From the NCBI GenBank assembly GCA_949739095.1, contig CATIYX010000180.1, forward strand, positions 1-25,775: a stretch of 25,775 nucleotides of DNA, in the 5' to 3' direction. This document shows positions 1 to 8,986 of this stretch, one piece after another. The notes beneath the pieces are model-generated. The model did not search any database. It saw nothing but the letters and a program-made list of their open reading frames with translations, and was not told the DNA's origin. The stretch is from an uncultured Clostridia bacterium. GTDB taxonomy: Bacteria; Bacillota; Clostridia; RUG12999. Position numbers and translations under genes: made by a program. Each line of letters starts with the position of its first letter. Position 1 is the stretch's first letter.

Positions 1-3000
1 AGCACAATGAATTTTTAGTTTACCGGTTTCATTTTCGGCTGTGATTCCGCTGTTTTTCAAACTGTTTACTATCTTGACTTCATCTTTATCCAAAAGCAAT
101 TTGCTGCTGTCATAGGAAATCTCAATGTCAAAGCCGCACACAGTTTCGTTTGCTGCGCCGCCTGTGAAATCTAAGGTTTGCACCATCGGCGCATTTGTCG
201 TACCTGACATAGACTGCAGATTTAAGTCAACCGTTTTCACAACTGTTTCTGTGCTGACAGTTGAATCGGTTGTGAAGGAAACCGTATATTTTTGCTTTTG
301 AACCGTTCCGCCTTTTGATACCGCATTTTCAACAACCACCGAGTATGCTTGATTCGCCTCAAGATTTTCAAGCAAGTTTATCACGTATTCGCCGTTTTGC
401 TCGTCATACTCAACAATGGAAGGCACTTTTTTGTTTCTGCACACAACCTTCATTTCATTGCTTGACAGCTGTTTTTCGTCCATTTCTGTGTCAAACTTAA
501 CCGAGAACTGATTGGTCTGCCCGCTGATTACGGCATCATTTTCAAGCACATTGCCGCCAGCCTTGACAGACACTACTTCCGGCGCCTGATTTGCATAAAT
601 CGCAATTTCGTCAACCATAAAAAAGGTATTTTCAGCAAGACCTTGCAATTCGCTGACAAGCACCAATTCTTCAACATTAGAATAGTTGAAGTTGGTTTCA
701 TACGGTAAATTCGCTGACGTTGCCGTATAAACACCTTTTTGCGGTAAATCTTTCAGCGGAATCCGCACAAAATTCCAGCCTGTATTTTTCACATACCGGT
801 CAAGTGCAACAGCTGCTTTTAATCTTACTGTTTTTCCTGCAAGACTTGAGTTATAGTTCTGAACAGCGCCCAAACTAAGTTTGCTGATATCTAACCCTTC
901 CGGCACATACATCAAAAATCTTATTTCTGCAGCGCCGCTTTTAATCCTTGAAAAATCCAATCCACCAGTTGCCGCAAATCCTGCCGTCTGTTCAGCAAAA
1001 TTCGGCGAGCTGAATCCGATGCGAATACCTCTTGCACCAATCGCGCTGTATTCTGCGCCTGATTCTATCACTGCCCCATTGGTTGTTGCAAACTTGAGTC
1101 CATCCCCCAACGTATCGCCAAATACATCACGAAATACTTCAAATTTTGAACCGTGTTTTATATATCTTACTGTTTCCGAAGCACGTGATAATTGATCTGC
1201 TTCATTCACTGCTTTCACATAAAATTCATAGAAACTATCATCTGCACAGTCTTCAAATACATAAAAACAGTCCGTTGTTTGTGCGGCACGCACGCCGTTT
1301 CTGTATACTTCGTACCCTTTTGCACCTTCAACGTCATCCCATGAAATCTTAACGTTACCGTCAGCGTCCTCCGCCTTCACATTTTCGGGTGGTGAAATGA
1401 CATCTGCCACTACCGAAATCTCTGTTGTTTTATCCGATTTAGCAGAATCCACGCCTACCGCGGCAACAGAGTAACGGTATGCAGCGCCTGCCGTCAAACC
1501 GGAGCTGTCGGTATATTCATGCGCATCAGCGCCTACCGTAGTCAGTAATGCGCCGTTACGATAGATTTCATAGCCGGTCGCCGTCCCATATCTCGGTGCT
1601 TCCCATGTTAATTTAACCGCCAGTTGACCCTGAACCGGCGCAGCTGCAAAATTCTCCGGTCTGCCCACGCTGCTGATAAAGCTCTGCACCGGTGCAGAAA
1701 ATACTGTCGCACTGCCATCCGCTAATATTTCACGAATCGTATATTCATATGTATGACCTAAAACTACATCTGTGTCCCTATAGCTTTGCGCGCTCCCTTC
1801 CAGCGCCGCAATTTTCTCTTCGTCTCTGAATATTTCAATTACGCGGCAATTCTCTGTTTTTCCATCCCAGCCGAGCGTAATGCTGTCTTGCGCAACATCG
1901 GAAACCCCAAGCTTTATGCTTGTTGCCTGCGGCTGCCTTATCTCATAGCAATAGGTGAAGTTCCCATCTTCCACATAAAGAATAGGGCTTACAACTCTGC
2001 CGTCGTTCAGAATTACAGAAGCCAAAGAATTTGATGAATAATTTTCCAAACTCTGCCAAGTAGCCGTACTGTCAGCTTTTTCTTTCACCAAATATGCATT
2101 TTTGCCGGAGATATACTGTTTCATATCACTCAGGCTTTGTCCATAGTTGTAGATAATTCCCATTTCATTGTTGATATATTTTTCCGGCGCATCAATATAT
2201 GCTGCATCGCCAAAGGAAAAATATGGTGAAACCACCGGCTCATCCACACTATATGTTACCTTGACATCATCAACGTAAACATCAATGCTGCGCTCGTCCG
2301 CACCCGTATTCACATCTCTGACCTGGAAATTCAGCCGGCTGAGACCCGCAATAGTCAGGTTCTCATTGCTGATATCTTTTTCCTTTACAACCGGATAGCC
2401 GTTCACATAAATGGTCATTGTCTTGTCCATCTTGTCAAAAACATAATCATAGTTTGCCCACTTACCGGCATCCGTCCGCACTTCATAAAACGTCCCAAAA
2501 ACGCCTTGACGCCGTCCATACCAGTGAAGCATCTCTTTCTCGCTGTTACCCCCAGCAGTCAAAAAATCAAACGACACATCCAGACCGGCACCATTCTCTC
2601 CAAGGACTGATTCCGGCGGCATAGGGTCTTGCGCAGCGCTGAAGGAAACATGCAGATACCGTTCATTGTCTTCCATTTTCTGCGAATTCGATATCATTCT
2701 GTGGCTCACTCCGTTAGTTCCTTGGTCGCCGTCCCAACCACCCATCCAAGTACCTTCTTCCGCAGAATTCGGTACATTGGTAGTTCCGTCAGCTTGCTTC
2801 CCAAACGGAAGTTTGAATGTCGCGTTGAGGTGAAGCGATTTATCGTCAGATGCTCTGCCGTTTGCTCCCGTTTTCAGTTCATAAGCCGATTCCATATTCT
2901 GACCACCATTCTCATCCAAATAGGAGAAAAATGGCTTTCTGTCAAATTGTTCTGTTGTAGGTTCTTCACCATTCCACCAATTCCGATTGTTGAAATTCTC

Positions 3001-6000
3001 GGCGTATATTACCCTGCTGTCTGAACTGCCAAAGCTTACAAAAACAGAAGCCTCCGGTGTTTTGCCGGATCTAATCTCTCCAAATAGCGCCGCAACGGAA
3101 TAACGGTATGTAGTATCCTTCTTTATAGCGGAACTATCAGTGTATTCAAACACGTCGGCATCCACCGCAGTCAATAAAACGTCATTGCGATATATTTCAT
3201 ATCCTGTTGCTCCATCAATGCTTGGCGCTTCCCATGTTAATTTAACAGCCAACCGATCCGGAACTTGTGCAGCTGCAAAATTCTCCGGCTTTCCAACATT
3301 ACTCAACGTATCGGTAAATGCAGATACGTTGTTGTCCGGCAGCAATTCGCGAATCATATAATCATATGCTGTATTTGCCACCACACTCGTATCCGTATAG
3401 CTCTGTGCACTTCCTTCCAGTTGTGCAATTTTTTCTCCGTCTCTGAATATTTCAATCCCCCTGCAATTTGCCGCATTACCCTCCCAAGTAAGCGTAATAC
3501 TGCTTCCTGTAGCTGCAAGCGCAGGATTTATGGCTGTAGCCTGCGGCTGCCTTATCTCATAGCTGTAGAAGAAGTTTTCATCCACCACACATAGAATGGG
3601 GTTTACAACTCTTCCATCATTCAGTGTCCTGGAATCCAGCGAATCTGTCCTTTCATACACCGCCCAATCTCTGCTTTCGTAAGTCTCCACTGCCAGATAC
3701 ACTTCTTTATTGCCGCCGGTACCGTTGATATACTGTTTCATATCGTTCAGGCTCTGTCCATAGTTATAGATAATGCCCGTTTCTTGATTGACATACTTCT
3801 CCGGCGCGTCAATTTTTGCCGCTTCTCCAAAGGCAGAATACGTTGAAACCACAGGCGCGTTTTTCTCATATGTCACCTTGATATCGTCAAGATAAACATG
3901 AACATCGCGCGGCTCTGCGCCCGTTTTCATATCTCTGATCTGGAAATCCAGCCGGCTGAGACCTTTAATCTTTCGACCGTTGCTAAATTTTCCGCTTATA
4001 TCTTTCTTTCCCGCCGGATGACCGTTCACGTAAATATCCACAGTCATATCCTCCGTGTCAAAGATATAGTCGTAGTTTATCCACTTATCAGCCACCTGCA
4101 TTTTATAATGCGCATTTTCCATACAAAACAGATAGTGGTTGCCGCCATAGTAAAGCAGCCGTTCATTATTGACGTTATCCCCATCTGTCAAAAAATCAAC
4201 CATCACTTCCAAGCCGGCGCCATTCGAGTCTCTCCCGTCTTCTGCACTTGCCAAAAGATTTTGCAGGGCGCTGAAAGAAACATGCAAATATCTTTCGCCG
4301 GCTCCCATTGCCGTTGAATTAGTCATCATTCTGTGGCTTACGCCGTTATTCCCTGCATTACCGGACGAGTATAGACCAACCCATACCCCGTCCCGTGTAC
4401 TACCGGGCGCATTTCCTCCGCTATCGTTTTGCCCAAACGGAAGTTTGAATGTTGCGTTAAGATGTAGCGATTTATCACTCTCGCTTCTACCTCTTGCCCC
4501 ATTCTCCAAGCTATGACTATACCCCATATTATCAGAATTATCCAAATAATCGTAAAATGCATTCTTTTTAAATTCATTTTCTGAAGGATTGGAATTTTCT
4601 CCCTCCCACCAATTGCGTTCGTTGAAATTCTCGTCATATATAATCTTTGTTCCGTCCGGAAGAAGCGGGTCAGTGAATACCGACACATTCTTATCCGGCA
4701 GCAATTCGCGGATGGTATACTCATAAGCCGTATTTTCCGCTACATTGGTATCCGTATAGCTCTGTGCACTTCCTTCCAGTTGTGCAATTTTTTCTCCGTC
4801 TCTGAATATTTCAATCCCTTGGCAATCACCCGATTGACCGCTCCAGCTAAGCGTTATGCTGTTTCCGGCGGCTGCAATCGTCGGCATTATGTTTGTAGCC
4901 TGCGGCTGTCTTACCTCATAGCAATAGAAGAAATTTCCATTCTCCACGCATAAAGCAGGATTGGCTATACTGCCATCGCCCGACATAACTCCGGATTCCA
5001 GAGAGGTTGACGTCGATGTAGTCCAGAAATTATCAAAATAAGCCGGATATTGAGAGGAACCCGTTTTTTTCGCTACCATATATACATTTTTATCCGGAAA
5101 ATACTTCTTCATATCGTTCAGGCTCTGACCATAGTTATAGACAATGCCCGTTTCCCTATCAACATACTGTTCCGGCGCGTCAATTTTTGCCGCTTCTCCA
5201 AAGACGGAATATGTTGAAACCACCGGTGCTTGCGCGCCATATGTCACCTTGACGTCGTCAATATAAACATTAACATCTCGCGTTTCTGTGCCTGTATTCA
5301 TATCCCTGACCTGGAAGTTTAAATTCTTGAGACCGGTAATCTGTGCCGGCTTGCCGCCACTATTAACCTTATTTGTTATATTCAGTCCTTTTATAACCGG
5401 ATAGCCGTTCAAATAAATATCTAACGTACGTTTATTCGAGTCTGTGTAAAAGACATAGTCATATTTTATCCACTTATTGGCGCTCATAGGCGCTTGGTCA
5501 GGCACACCTACTTCATAATACGAATCAAAAACACGTTGCCGCCTGTTCTCATTAGTCCATTCAAGCAATCTTAAATTTGCCCCCTGTCCTTCGCTTCCGT
5601 CTTGCTTCTTAGTCGCGAAGTCGAGTGTCACCTCCAAACCGGCGCCCTGCCCGTCGGCTATATCCAGCTTCGGCATAGGGTCTTGCGCGGTGCTGAAGGA
5701 AATATGTACATACTTTTCGTCATCGCCCAATTGTTTTTGGTTATTGTCAGATACTATCATTCTGTGGGACATTCCGTTATTTCCCACTCCACCACCGCCT
5801 ACACTCCCAGCATCGCCTGACCAGTCGTCTGCAGTTCCTCCATCAGCTTTTTTACCAAACGGAATAGTGAATTCCGCGTTGATATGAAGCGATTTGTCTG
5901 TATCGTCCGCCCCTTTGCTTTGCACATTCTCCAACGTATAAGTTATTGGCAAATTTGCATCAGTCAAATAATCAAAAAAGGGTTTTTTTACAAATTTTCC

Positions 6001-6174
6001 TGATGCCGCCTCCGATATTGTACCATTATTGAACCAATCACAGTTATCGAAATTCTCCTCATATATAACCCTTGTCCCATCCGCGCTCGGTTCCTCCGCC
6101 GATACCGTAAAATTGAACATGGTACCAAGCAAAGCAACCAAAAGCATAATCGAAATCAATTTACGTTTTTTCAT
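1..6174 (-). CDS. Giant secreted multidomain protein (LamG-like/FN3/Big_5/cohesin-like), C-terminus beyond window
   Basis: The frame is open for 2058 codons from ATG at 6174 to the window edge; AAGGAGGAAA lies just upstream. The N-terminus (MKKRKLISIMLLVALL...TVSA, then EEPS) is a Sec signal peptide. Residues ~34-508, 509-1052 and 1053-1670 are three related units, each opening with a (T/S)(R/K)(V/I)IY-ENF motif and holding a LamG/ConA-like sandwich ending in a '(V/L)DD(V/I)KVTY' strand, a ~110-residue module with 'ETGI-YNYGQSLNDMK', then one, two and three FN3 domains. FN3 copies show 'GYEIYRN' and 'IEIFRDGEKIAQLEGS'. Then come a jelly-roll-like region (~1675-1860), a Big_5-like Ig domain (~1862-1968, 'VKFDTEMDEKQL') and a cohesin-like strand pattern (~1975-2058, 'GFDIEISYDSSKLLL'). 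It is probably a cell-surface or extracellular glycan-binding scaffold. No catalytic domain is visible in the part present. Domain names are read from sequence patterns, not from searches. Confidence 0.9.
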   Translation of the reverse strand, partial: MKKRKLISIMLLVALLGTMFNFTVSAEEPSADGTRVIYEENFDNCDWFNNGTISEAASGKFVKKPFFDYLTDANLPITYTLENVQSKGADDTDKSLHINAEFTIPFGKKADGGTADDWSGDAGSVGGGGVGNNGMSHRMIVSDNNQKQLGDDEKYVHISFSTAQDPMPKLDIADGQGAGLEVTLDFATKKQDGSEGQGANLRLLEWTNENRRQRVFDSYYEVGVPDQAPMSANKWIKYDYVFYTDSNKRTLDIYLNGYPVIKGLNITNKVNSGGKPAQITGLKNLNFQVRDMNTGTETRDVNVYIDDVKVTYGAQAPVVSTYSVFGEAAKIDAPEQYVDRETGIVYNYGQSLNDMKKYFPDKNVYMVAKKTGSSQYPAYFDNFWTTSTSTSLESGVMSGDGSIANPALCVENGNFFYCYEVRQPQATNIMPTIAAAGNSITLSWSGQSGDCQGIEIFRDGEKIAQLEGSAQSYTDTNVAENTAYEYTIRELLPDKNVSVFTDPLLPDGTKIIYDENFNERNWWEGENSNPSENEFKKNAFYDYLDNSDNMGYSHSLENGARGRSESDKSLHLNATFKLPFGQNDSGGNAPGSTRDGVWVGLYSSGNAGNNGVSHRMMTNSTAMGAGERYLHVSFSALQNLLASAEDGRDSNGAGLEVMVDFLTDGDNVNNERLLYYGGNHYLFCMENAHYKMQVADKWINYDYIFDTEDMTVDIYVNGHPAGKKDISGKFSNGRKIKGLSRLDFQIRDMKTGAEPRDVHVYLDDIKVTYEKNAPVVSTYSAFGEAAKIDAPEKYVNQETGIIYNYGQSLNDMKQYINGTGGNKEVYLAVETYESRDWAVYERTDSLDSRTLNDGRVVNPILCVVDENFFYSYEIRQPQATAINPALAATGSSITLTWEGNAANCRGIEIFRDGEKIAQLEGSAQSYTDTSVVANTAYDYMIRELLPDNNVSAFTDTLSNVGKPENFAAAQVPDRLAVKLTWEAPSIDGATGYEIYRNDVLLTAVDADVFEYTDSSAIKKDTTYRYSVAALFGEIRSGKTPEASVFVSFGSSDSRVIYAENFNNRNWWNGEEPTTEQFDRKPFFSYLDENGGQNMESAYELKTGANGRASDDKSLHLNATFKLPFGKQADGTTNVPNSAEEGTWMGGWDGDQGTNGVSHRMISNSQKMEDNERYLHVSFSAAQDPMPPESVLGENGAGLDVSFDFLTAGGNSEKEMLHWYGRRQGVFGTFYEVRTDAGKWANYDYVFDKMDKTMTIYVNGYPVVKEKDISNENLTIAGLSRLNFQVRDVNTGADERSIDVYVDDVKVTYSVDEPVVSPYFSFGDAAYIDAPEKYINNEMGIIYNYGQSLSDMKQYISGKNAYLVKEKADSTATWQSLENYSSNSLASVILNDGRVVSPILYVEDGNFTYCYEIRQPQATSIKLGVSDVAQDSITLGWDGKTENCRVIEIFRDEEKIAALEGSAQSYRDTDVVLGHTYEYTIREILADGSATVFSAPVQSFISSVGRPENFAAAPVQGQLAVKLTWEAPRYGTATGYEIYRNGALLTTVGADAHEYTDSSGLTAGAAYRYSVAAVGVDSAKSDKTTEISVVADVISPPENVKAEDADGNVKISWDDVEGAKGYEVYRNGVRAAQTTDCFYVFEDCADDSFYEFYVKAVNEADQLSRASETVRYIKHGSKFEVFRDVFGDTLGDGLKFATTNGAVIESGAEYSAIGARGIRIGFSSPNFAEQTAGFAATGGLDFSRIKSGAAEIRFLMYVPEGLDISKLSLGAVQNYNSSLAGKTVRLKAAVALDRYVKNTGWNFVRIPLKDLPQKGVYTATSANLPYETNFNYSNVEELVLVSELQGLAENTFFMVDEIAIYANQAPEVVSVKAGGNVLENDAVISGQTNQFSVKFDTEMDEKQLSSNEMKVVCRNKKVPSIVEYDEQNGEYVINLLENLEANQAYSVVVENAVSKGGTVQKQKYTVSFTTDSTVSTETVVKTVDLNLQSMSGTTNAPMVQTLDFTGGAANETVCGFDIEISYDSSKLLLDKDEVKIVNSLKNSGITAENETGKLKIHCA
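3019..6075 (-). repeat. Protein-level repeats, units 1 and 2 of the giant surface protein
   Basis: Unit 1 spans about 6075-4651 and unit 2 about 4650-3019; a third copy begins at 3018 and runs to about 1155. Unit lengths are 475, 544 and about 620 codons. The growth comes from added FN3 domains at each unit's end (1, 2, 3). Near-identical DNA stretches recur, for example those encoding 'IRQPQAT'/'VRQPQAT' and 'GEKIAQLEGSAQSYTDT', which points to recent duplication or recombination. Confidence 0.85.
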
Positions 6175-6337
6175 TTTTTCTTTCCTCCTTTTACCCTTTT
6201 TAATCTTCCCGTCCGTCAAATGATTTTGGATTCTCTTTTACTAAAAAACTCATAACATTTTGCGCCTTCTCCTCCCCAAATAGTTACCAATTGCACACGT
6301 TTATTTTATAAATTTTTAGTAATAACCTCTAAAATAT

Positions 6338-6403
6338 ATTATAATAAAGGTTCGGACATAATACAATCGCACAAATCTGCTTTTTTGTAACGTATTCTGT
6401 CGG
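6338..6403 (-). promoter_or_regulatory. Promoter plus 47-bp shared upstream element (copy 1) for the giant surface protein
   Basis: On the minus strand TTGTAT (6366-6361) and TATAAT (6343-6338) are separated by 17 bp. Positions 6357-6403, which include the -35, match 14953-14999 base for base. The 17-bp spacer has diverged between the copies while the TATAAT position is kept. The predicted leader to the ATG at 6174 is about 155 nt. This is read as a co-regulated promoter with an activator site upstream of and overlapping the -35. Confidence 0.8.
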
Positions 6404-6497
6404 TTGCCAAATCCGGCTATATCCACTGCCGAAATTTTACGCAAATATCCTATTGAAATGCTAACTAAAACATCTATTCCTAAAACAAATTTTTCTA

Positions 6498-6526
6498 TTG
6501 ACTTTTTTACGTGAATAGCATATAAT
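6498..6526 (+). promoter_or_regulatory. Sigma-A-like promoter of the AbrB/RelE-type module
   Basis: TTGACT at 6498-6503 and TATAAT at 6521-6526 are separated by 17 bp, close to consensus. They lie about 57 bp upstream of the AbrB-type start codon at 6583, which is preceded by GCGGAGG. Confidence 0.8.
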
Positions 6527-6582
6527 ATTAGTAAGAAAATTAGAAATTCAGAAACTCACACCAAATTGCGGAGGTTGATTTT

Positions 6583-6843
6583 ATGTTGACTGAACTGCGT
6601 ACAAAGTCCCAAATAACAATACCGAAAGAAATTGTTATAAAACTCGGTTTGTCCGAAGGCGATAAGCTGGATATTTACGAAAATGACGGTATCATCTGCA
6701 TTATGCCTGTCACAGTTTATCCAAAAAAATATGTTGAATCGCTTCGCAATGAGGTTGAACAAATCAAAAGCAATATGAAAGACGGCAATCAACCTACTTT
6801 TTCAAACATAGACGCACTTTTTGAAAAGCTGGAGAAAAACTGA
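6583..6843 (+). CDS. AbrB/MazE/SpoVT-family DNA-binding protein, probable antitoxin
   Basis: This 86-residue protein has an N-terminal swapped-hairpin AbrB-type domain ('TKSQITIPKEIVIKLGLSEGDKL', shortened here as TKSQITIPKEI and LGLSEGDKL) at residues ~6-50, followed by a charged helical tail (~55-86) suited to wrapping a toxin. The start ATG has GCGGAGG about 10 nt upstream and a near-consensus promoter. Its TGA overlaps the ATG of the next frame (TGATG), which is typical of toxin-antitoxin pairs. It likely binds its own promoter and neutralises the RelE/ParE-type partner. Because the toxin frame is interrupted, it may now be an orphan antitoxin unless frameshifting restores the toxin. Confidence 0.85.
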   Translation: MLTELRTKSQITIPKEIVIKLGLSEGDKLDIYENDGIICIMPVTVYPKKYVESLRNEVEQIKSNMKDGNQPTFSNIDALFEKLEKN

Positions 6844-7108
6844 TGGCATTTCAATTTACCTTTACAAACCGCTTTGAGAAGCACTATAAAACTTTATCTG
6901 CCAATGAAAAAGGCAGCTAAAAAACAAGTTAGAACTTCTTGCAGAAAATCCAATGCATCCGTCACTCAGAACTAAGCGAATACAGGGTACATCTGATTTA
7001 TTTGAATGTAGTGTCAATATGGATATCCGTATCATCTGGTTCTATGAGGGAGACACAATGATAATTCTTGTTGATGTCGGACACCACGATATATTAAAAC
7101 AGTTTTAG
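6843..7108 (+). pseudogene. RelE/ParE/YafQ-type toxin gene interrupted by a -1 frameshift
   Basis: The ATG at 6843 overlaps the antitoxin stop. Frame 0 reads MAFQFTFTNRFEKHYKTLS...NEKGS and stops at 6918-6920 after 25 codons. From about 6914 the -1 frame continues without interruption as QLKNKLELLAENP...SLRTKRI, 'DLFECSVNMDIRIIW', 'MIILVDVGHHDILKQF', stopping at 7106-7108. Joined, it is about 88 residues, normal for RelE/YafQ toxins, including the 'R-IW' and 'DVGHHD(I/V)' C-terminal pattern of this ribonuclease family. The break sits in a run of five A (6907-6911); one extra A would restore the frame. It is either an inactivated toxin, a sequencing error, or a product of -1 slippage on AAA AAG-like codons. 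Confidence 0.8.
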
Positions 7109-7133
7109 CTTCCAGATATTGATTATATAAATG

Positions 7134-7167
7134 AAAAGCTCCGGCTCTTTATGAAGCCGGAGCTTTT
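7134..7167. terminator. Bidirectional intrinsic terminator
   Basis: AAAAGCTCCGGCT and AGCCGGAGCTTTT form a 13-base inverted repeat around an 8-nt loop, giving a GC-rich core with U runs on both strands. It lies between the converging toxin frame (ends 7108) and the histidine kinase gene (ends 7191), so it can end both transcripts. Confidence 0.85.
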
Positions 7168-7190
7168 GGATGCGGTACAAATATCCGCCG

Positions 7191-8966
7191 TTATTCTTTA
7201 TCAAAGCCCTCTTGCCGGACTTCCTCTATGCCATGCAACTCTGTATTTTGATACGGTTCGGCTGGCAGTCTTATAATAATCTCTCCACCGCTGCCGGACA
7301 GAATCTGCAGTTCAAACTGCTCTCCGAACAAGACCTTAATGCGTCGGTTTACATTATATAAACCAATATTCCTTTTTGTAATTTGCTTTTTCCCGGACAG
7401 TATTTCATTCATTTCATGAATTTTTTCGGGCGCAAAGCCCGGCCCGTTGTCCTTGACGGAAATATAAAAAATATCTTCCTGCAAAAAGGCTTTAATCTTA
7501 ATAATTCCCTTTTCCTTTATTCTATTGATTCCGTAGGCTATTGCATTTTCAAGCAAAGGCTGCAAAATTGATTTCGGCACCCTTAAATTCTCGGCTTTAT
7601 CATCAATTTCCCATATCACATCAAATTTGTCCGGATACCTGATTCTCTGAATTTCAAGATATACCTCCGAAATCTCCCTTTCCTTTGAGAACGGTCTGAA
7701 AAATTCCGATACGTCTATCGCTTCGCGGAGTAATCTTGAAATCAGGGAAATGACCACCACTGCCTGCGTATCCTGCTTTGCCTCCGCTAAAATAATACCG
7801 TTCAAAAGCTGAAGCGTGTTAAACAGAAAATGCGGATTTAACTGTGCCTGCAGCGCCGAAACCTGCGTATTCTGCAAAAGCAGGGCGTTCTGTGCGAGTT
7901 TTCCTTCTATATTCTGCTTTCCCACAGTAATATCCATTACATAATCGAGAACACTGTTCACCTCGTTATTACTGTCAAAGTTCGTTTTATGAATATTTTT
8001 TTCAAATTCAATAATCTTTGCAAACGGCTTGTACACCTTCGTCACAAGGAAGGAGGACACTATCATCGAAATCATCAGGGAAACCAACAACAACAAAAGT
8101 ATTTTCCATATGGTCACATCGTTTATCCACTGTCTTTGAAACACAATCATCAATCTTGTGTCGCTTTTTTTTGCGTTGACCGAAAGTATAATTTCATTTA
8201 TTGTTCGATATGCGCGGACATAAGTACGCTTGCCTTCGCTCATACCGTCAAATACCGCGGTATAGCTTCCTATCTTTTCTTTGTCAATCGGCTCATGATC
8301 CGTGGTGTAAATGACGCTATCCAACGAAGAAATCATATAAAATCTGTTGTTTTCATAACCGTTGCCATCAAGATTCATGTTCGAGTAATCAACATTATAT
8401 ATAATAATATACTTTTTGTCCGTCTCTATAGACTTCACGTAGGAAAAACATTTTGCAATTATTCCGATATCAGGAAATTCACGATAAAAGAATTCCTCTC
8501 CTTTTTTACATGGTTGAAGCCACGATTTATCAAGGAAATTTTCTCCATCTCCACTCTTATATATATTTGAGGTGGAGATGACATAATTTTCATCGGGTAT
8601 ATAAAAATAAACGGAGTGCAGAAAATTCAGGTTTTGCTTTTCGGATTTCAGAAGTTCCAATAATTTCTCCTTGTCGTTTGCCGCAAGGTATGGTAAATGA
8701 TTATTCGCTTGCAAATCTGCATGAAAAGAATCAATTACCCCTGTAATACTGTCAAAGCGATTTCTGGTAGAATACAATTCTGTTGATAGACTTTCCATGG
8801 TTTTCTCATCATATACCTCCGAAGAAAACCAGAAAAACAACGTAATACCGCCGATAACCAAGATAAAAACAAAAAGACTCAGTATAAAGAAACCTTTTAC
8901 AAATACGCTTTTCGTGCCATATTTTTTGATAGCATTATATACGATGCTGATATTCCTAAAAACCAT
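7191..8966 (-). CDS. YesM-family sensor histidine kinase
   Basis: This 591-residue membrane kinase has transmembrane helices at ~24-47 and ~286-308 bracketing a ~240-residue extracytoplasmic sensor (dCache-like, with 'YFYIPDENYVISTS'). A HAMP-like linker follows, then a His_kinase domain with the phospho-acceptor in 'LNPHFLFNTL' (H379). The ATPase has an N box 'QPLLENAIAYGI' (N474), G1 'DNGPGF' (506-511) and G2 'NIGLYNV'. The start at 8966 is chosen because GGGAGAAG lies 4-6 nt upstream; a longer in-frame opening to 9029 begins with TTG and overlaps the regulator. It is partnered with the response regulator immediately upstream. YesM/YesN pairs usually sense oligosaccharides outside the cell and activate adjacent importer operons. 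Confidence 0.93.
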   Translation of the reverse strand: MVFRNISIVYNAIKKYGTKSVFVKGFFILSLFVFILVIGGITLFFWFSSEVYDEKTMESLSTELYSTRNRFDSITGVIDSFHADLQANNHLPYLAANDKEKLLELLKSEKQNLNFLHSVYFYIPDENYVISTSNIYKSGDGENFLDKSWLQPCKKGEEFFYREFPDIGIIAKCFSYVKSIETDKKYIIIYNVDYSNMNLDGNGYENNRFYMISSLDSVIYTTDHEPIDKEKIGSYTAVFDGMSEGKRTYVRAYRTINEIILSVNAKKSDTRLMIVFQRQWINDVTIWKILLLLLVSLMISMIVSSFLVTKVYKPFAKIIEFEKNIHKTNFDSNNEVNSVLDYVMDITVGKQNIEGKLAQNALLLQNTQVSALQAQLNPHFLFNTLQLLNGIILAEAKQDTQAVVVISLISRLLREAIDVSEFFRPFSKEREISEVYLEIQRIRYPDKFDVIWEIDDKAENLRVPKSILQPLLENAIAYGINRIKEKGIIKIKAFLQEDIFYISVKDNGPGFAPEKIHEMNEILSGKKQITKRNIGLYNVNRRIKVLFGEQFELQILSGSGGEIIIRLPAEPYQNTELHGIEEVRQEGFDKE

Positions 8967-8986
8967 TTTTCTTCTCCCGATAAATC

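Noticed and set aside
1..6174. Many plus-strand frames of 60-140 codons and a 128-codon minus-strand frame at 4338-4724
   Set aside because: They are shadows of the unbroken 2058-codon minus-strand frame; none has an RBS or recognisable product.
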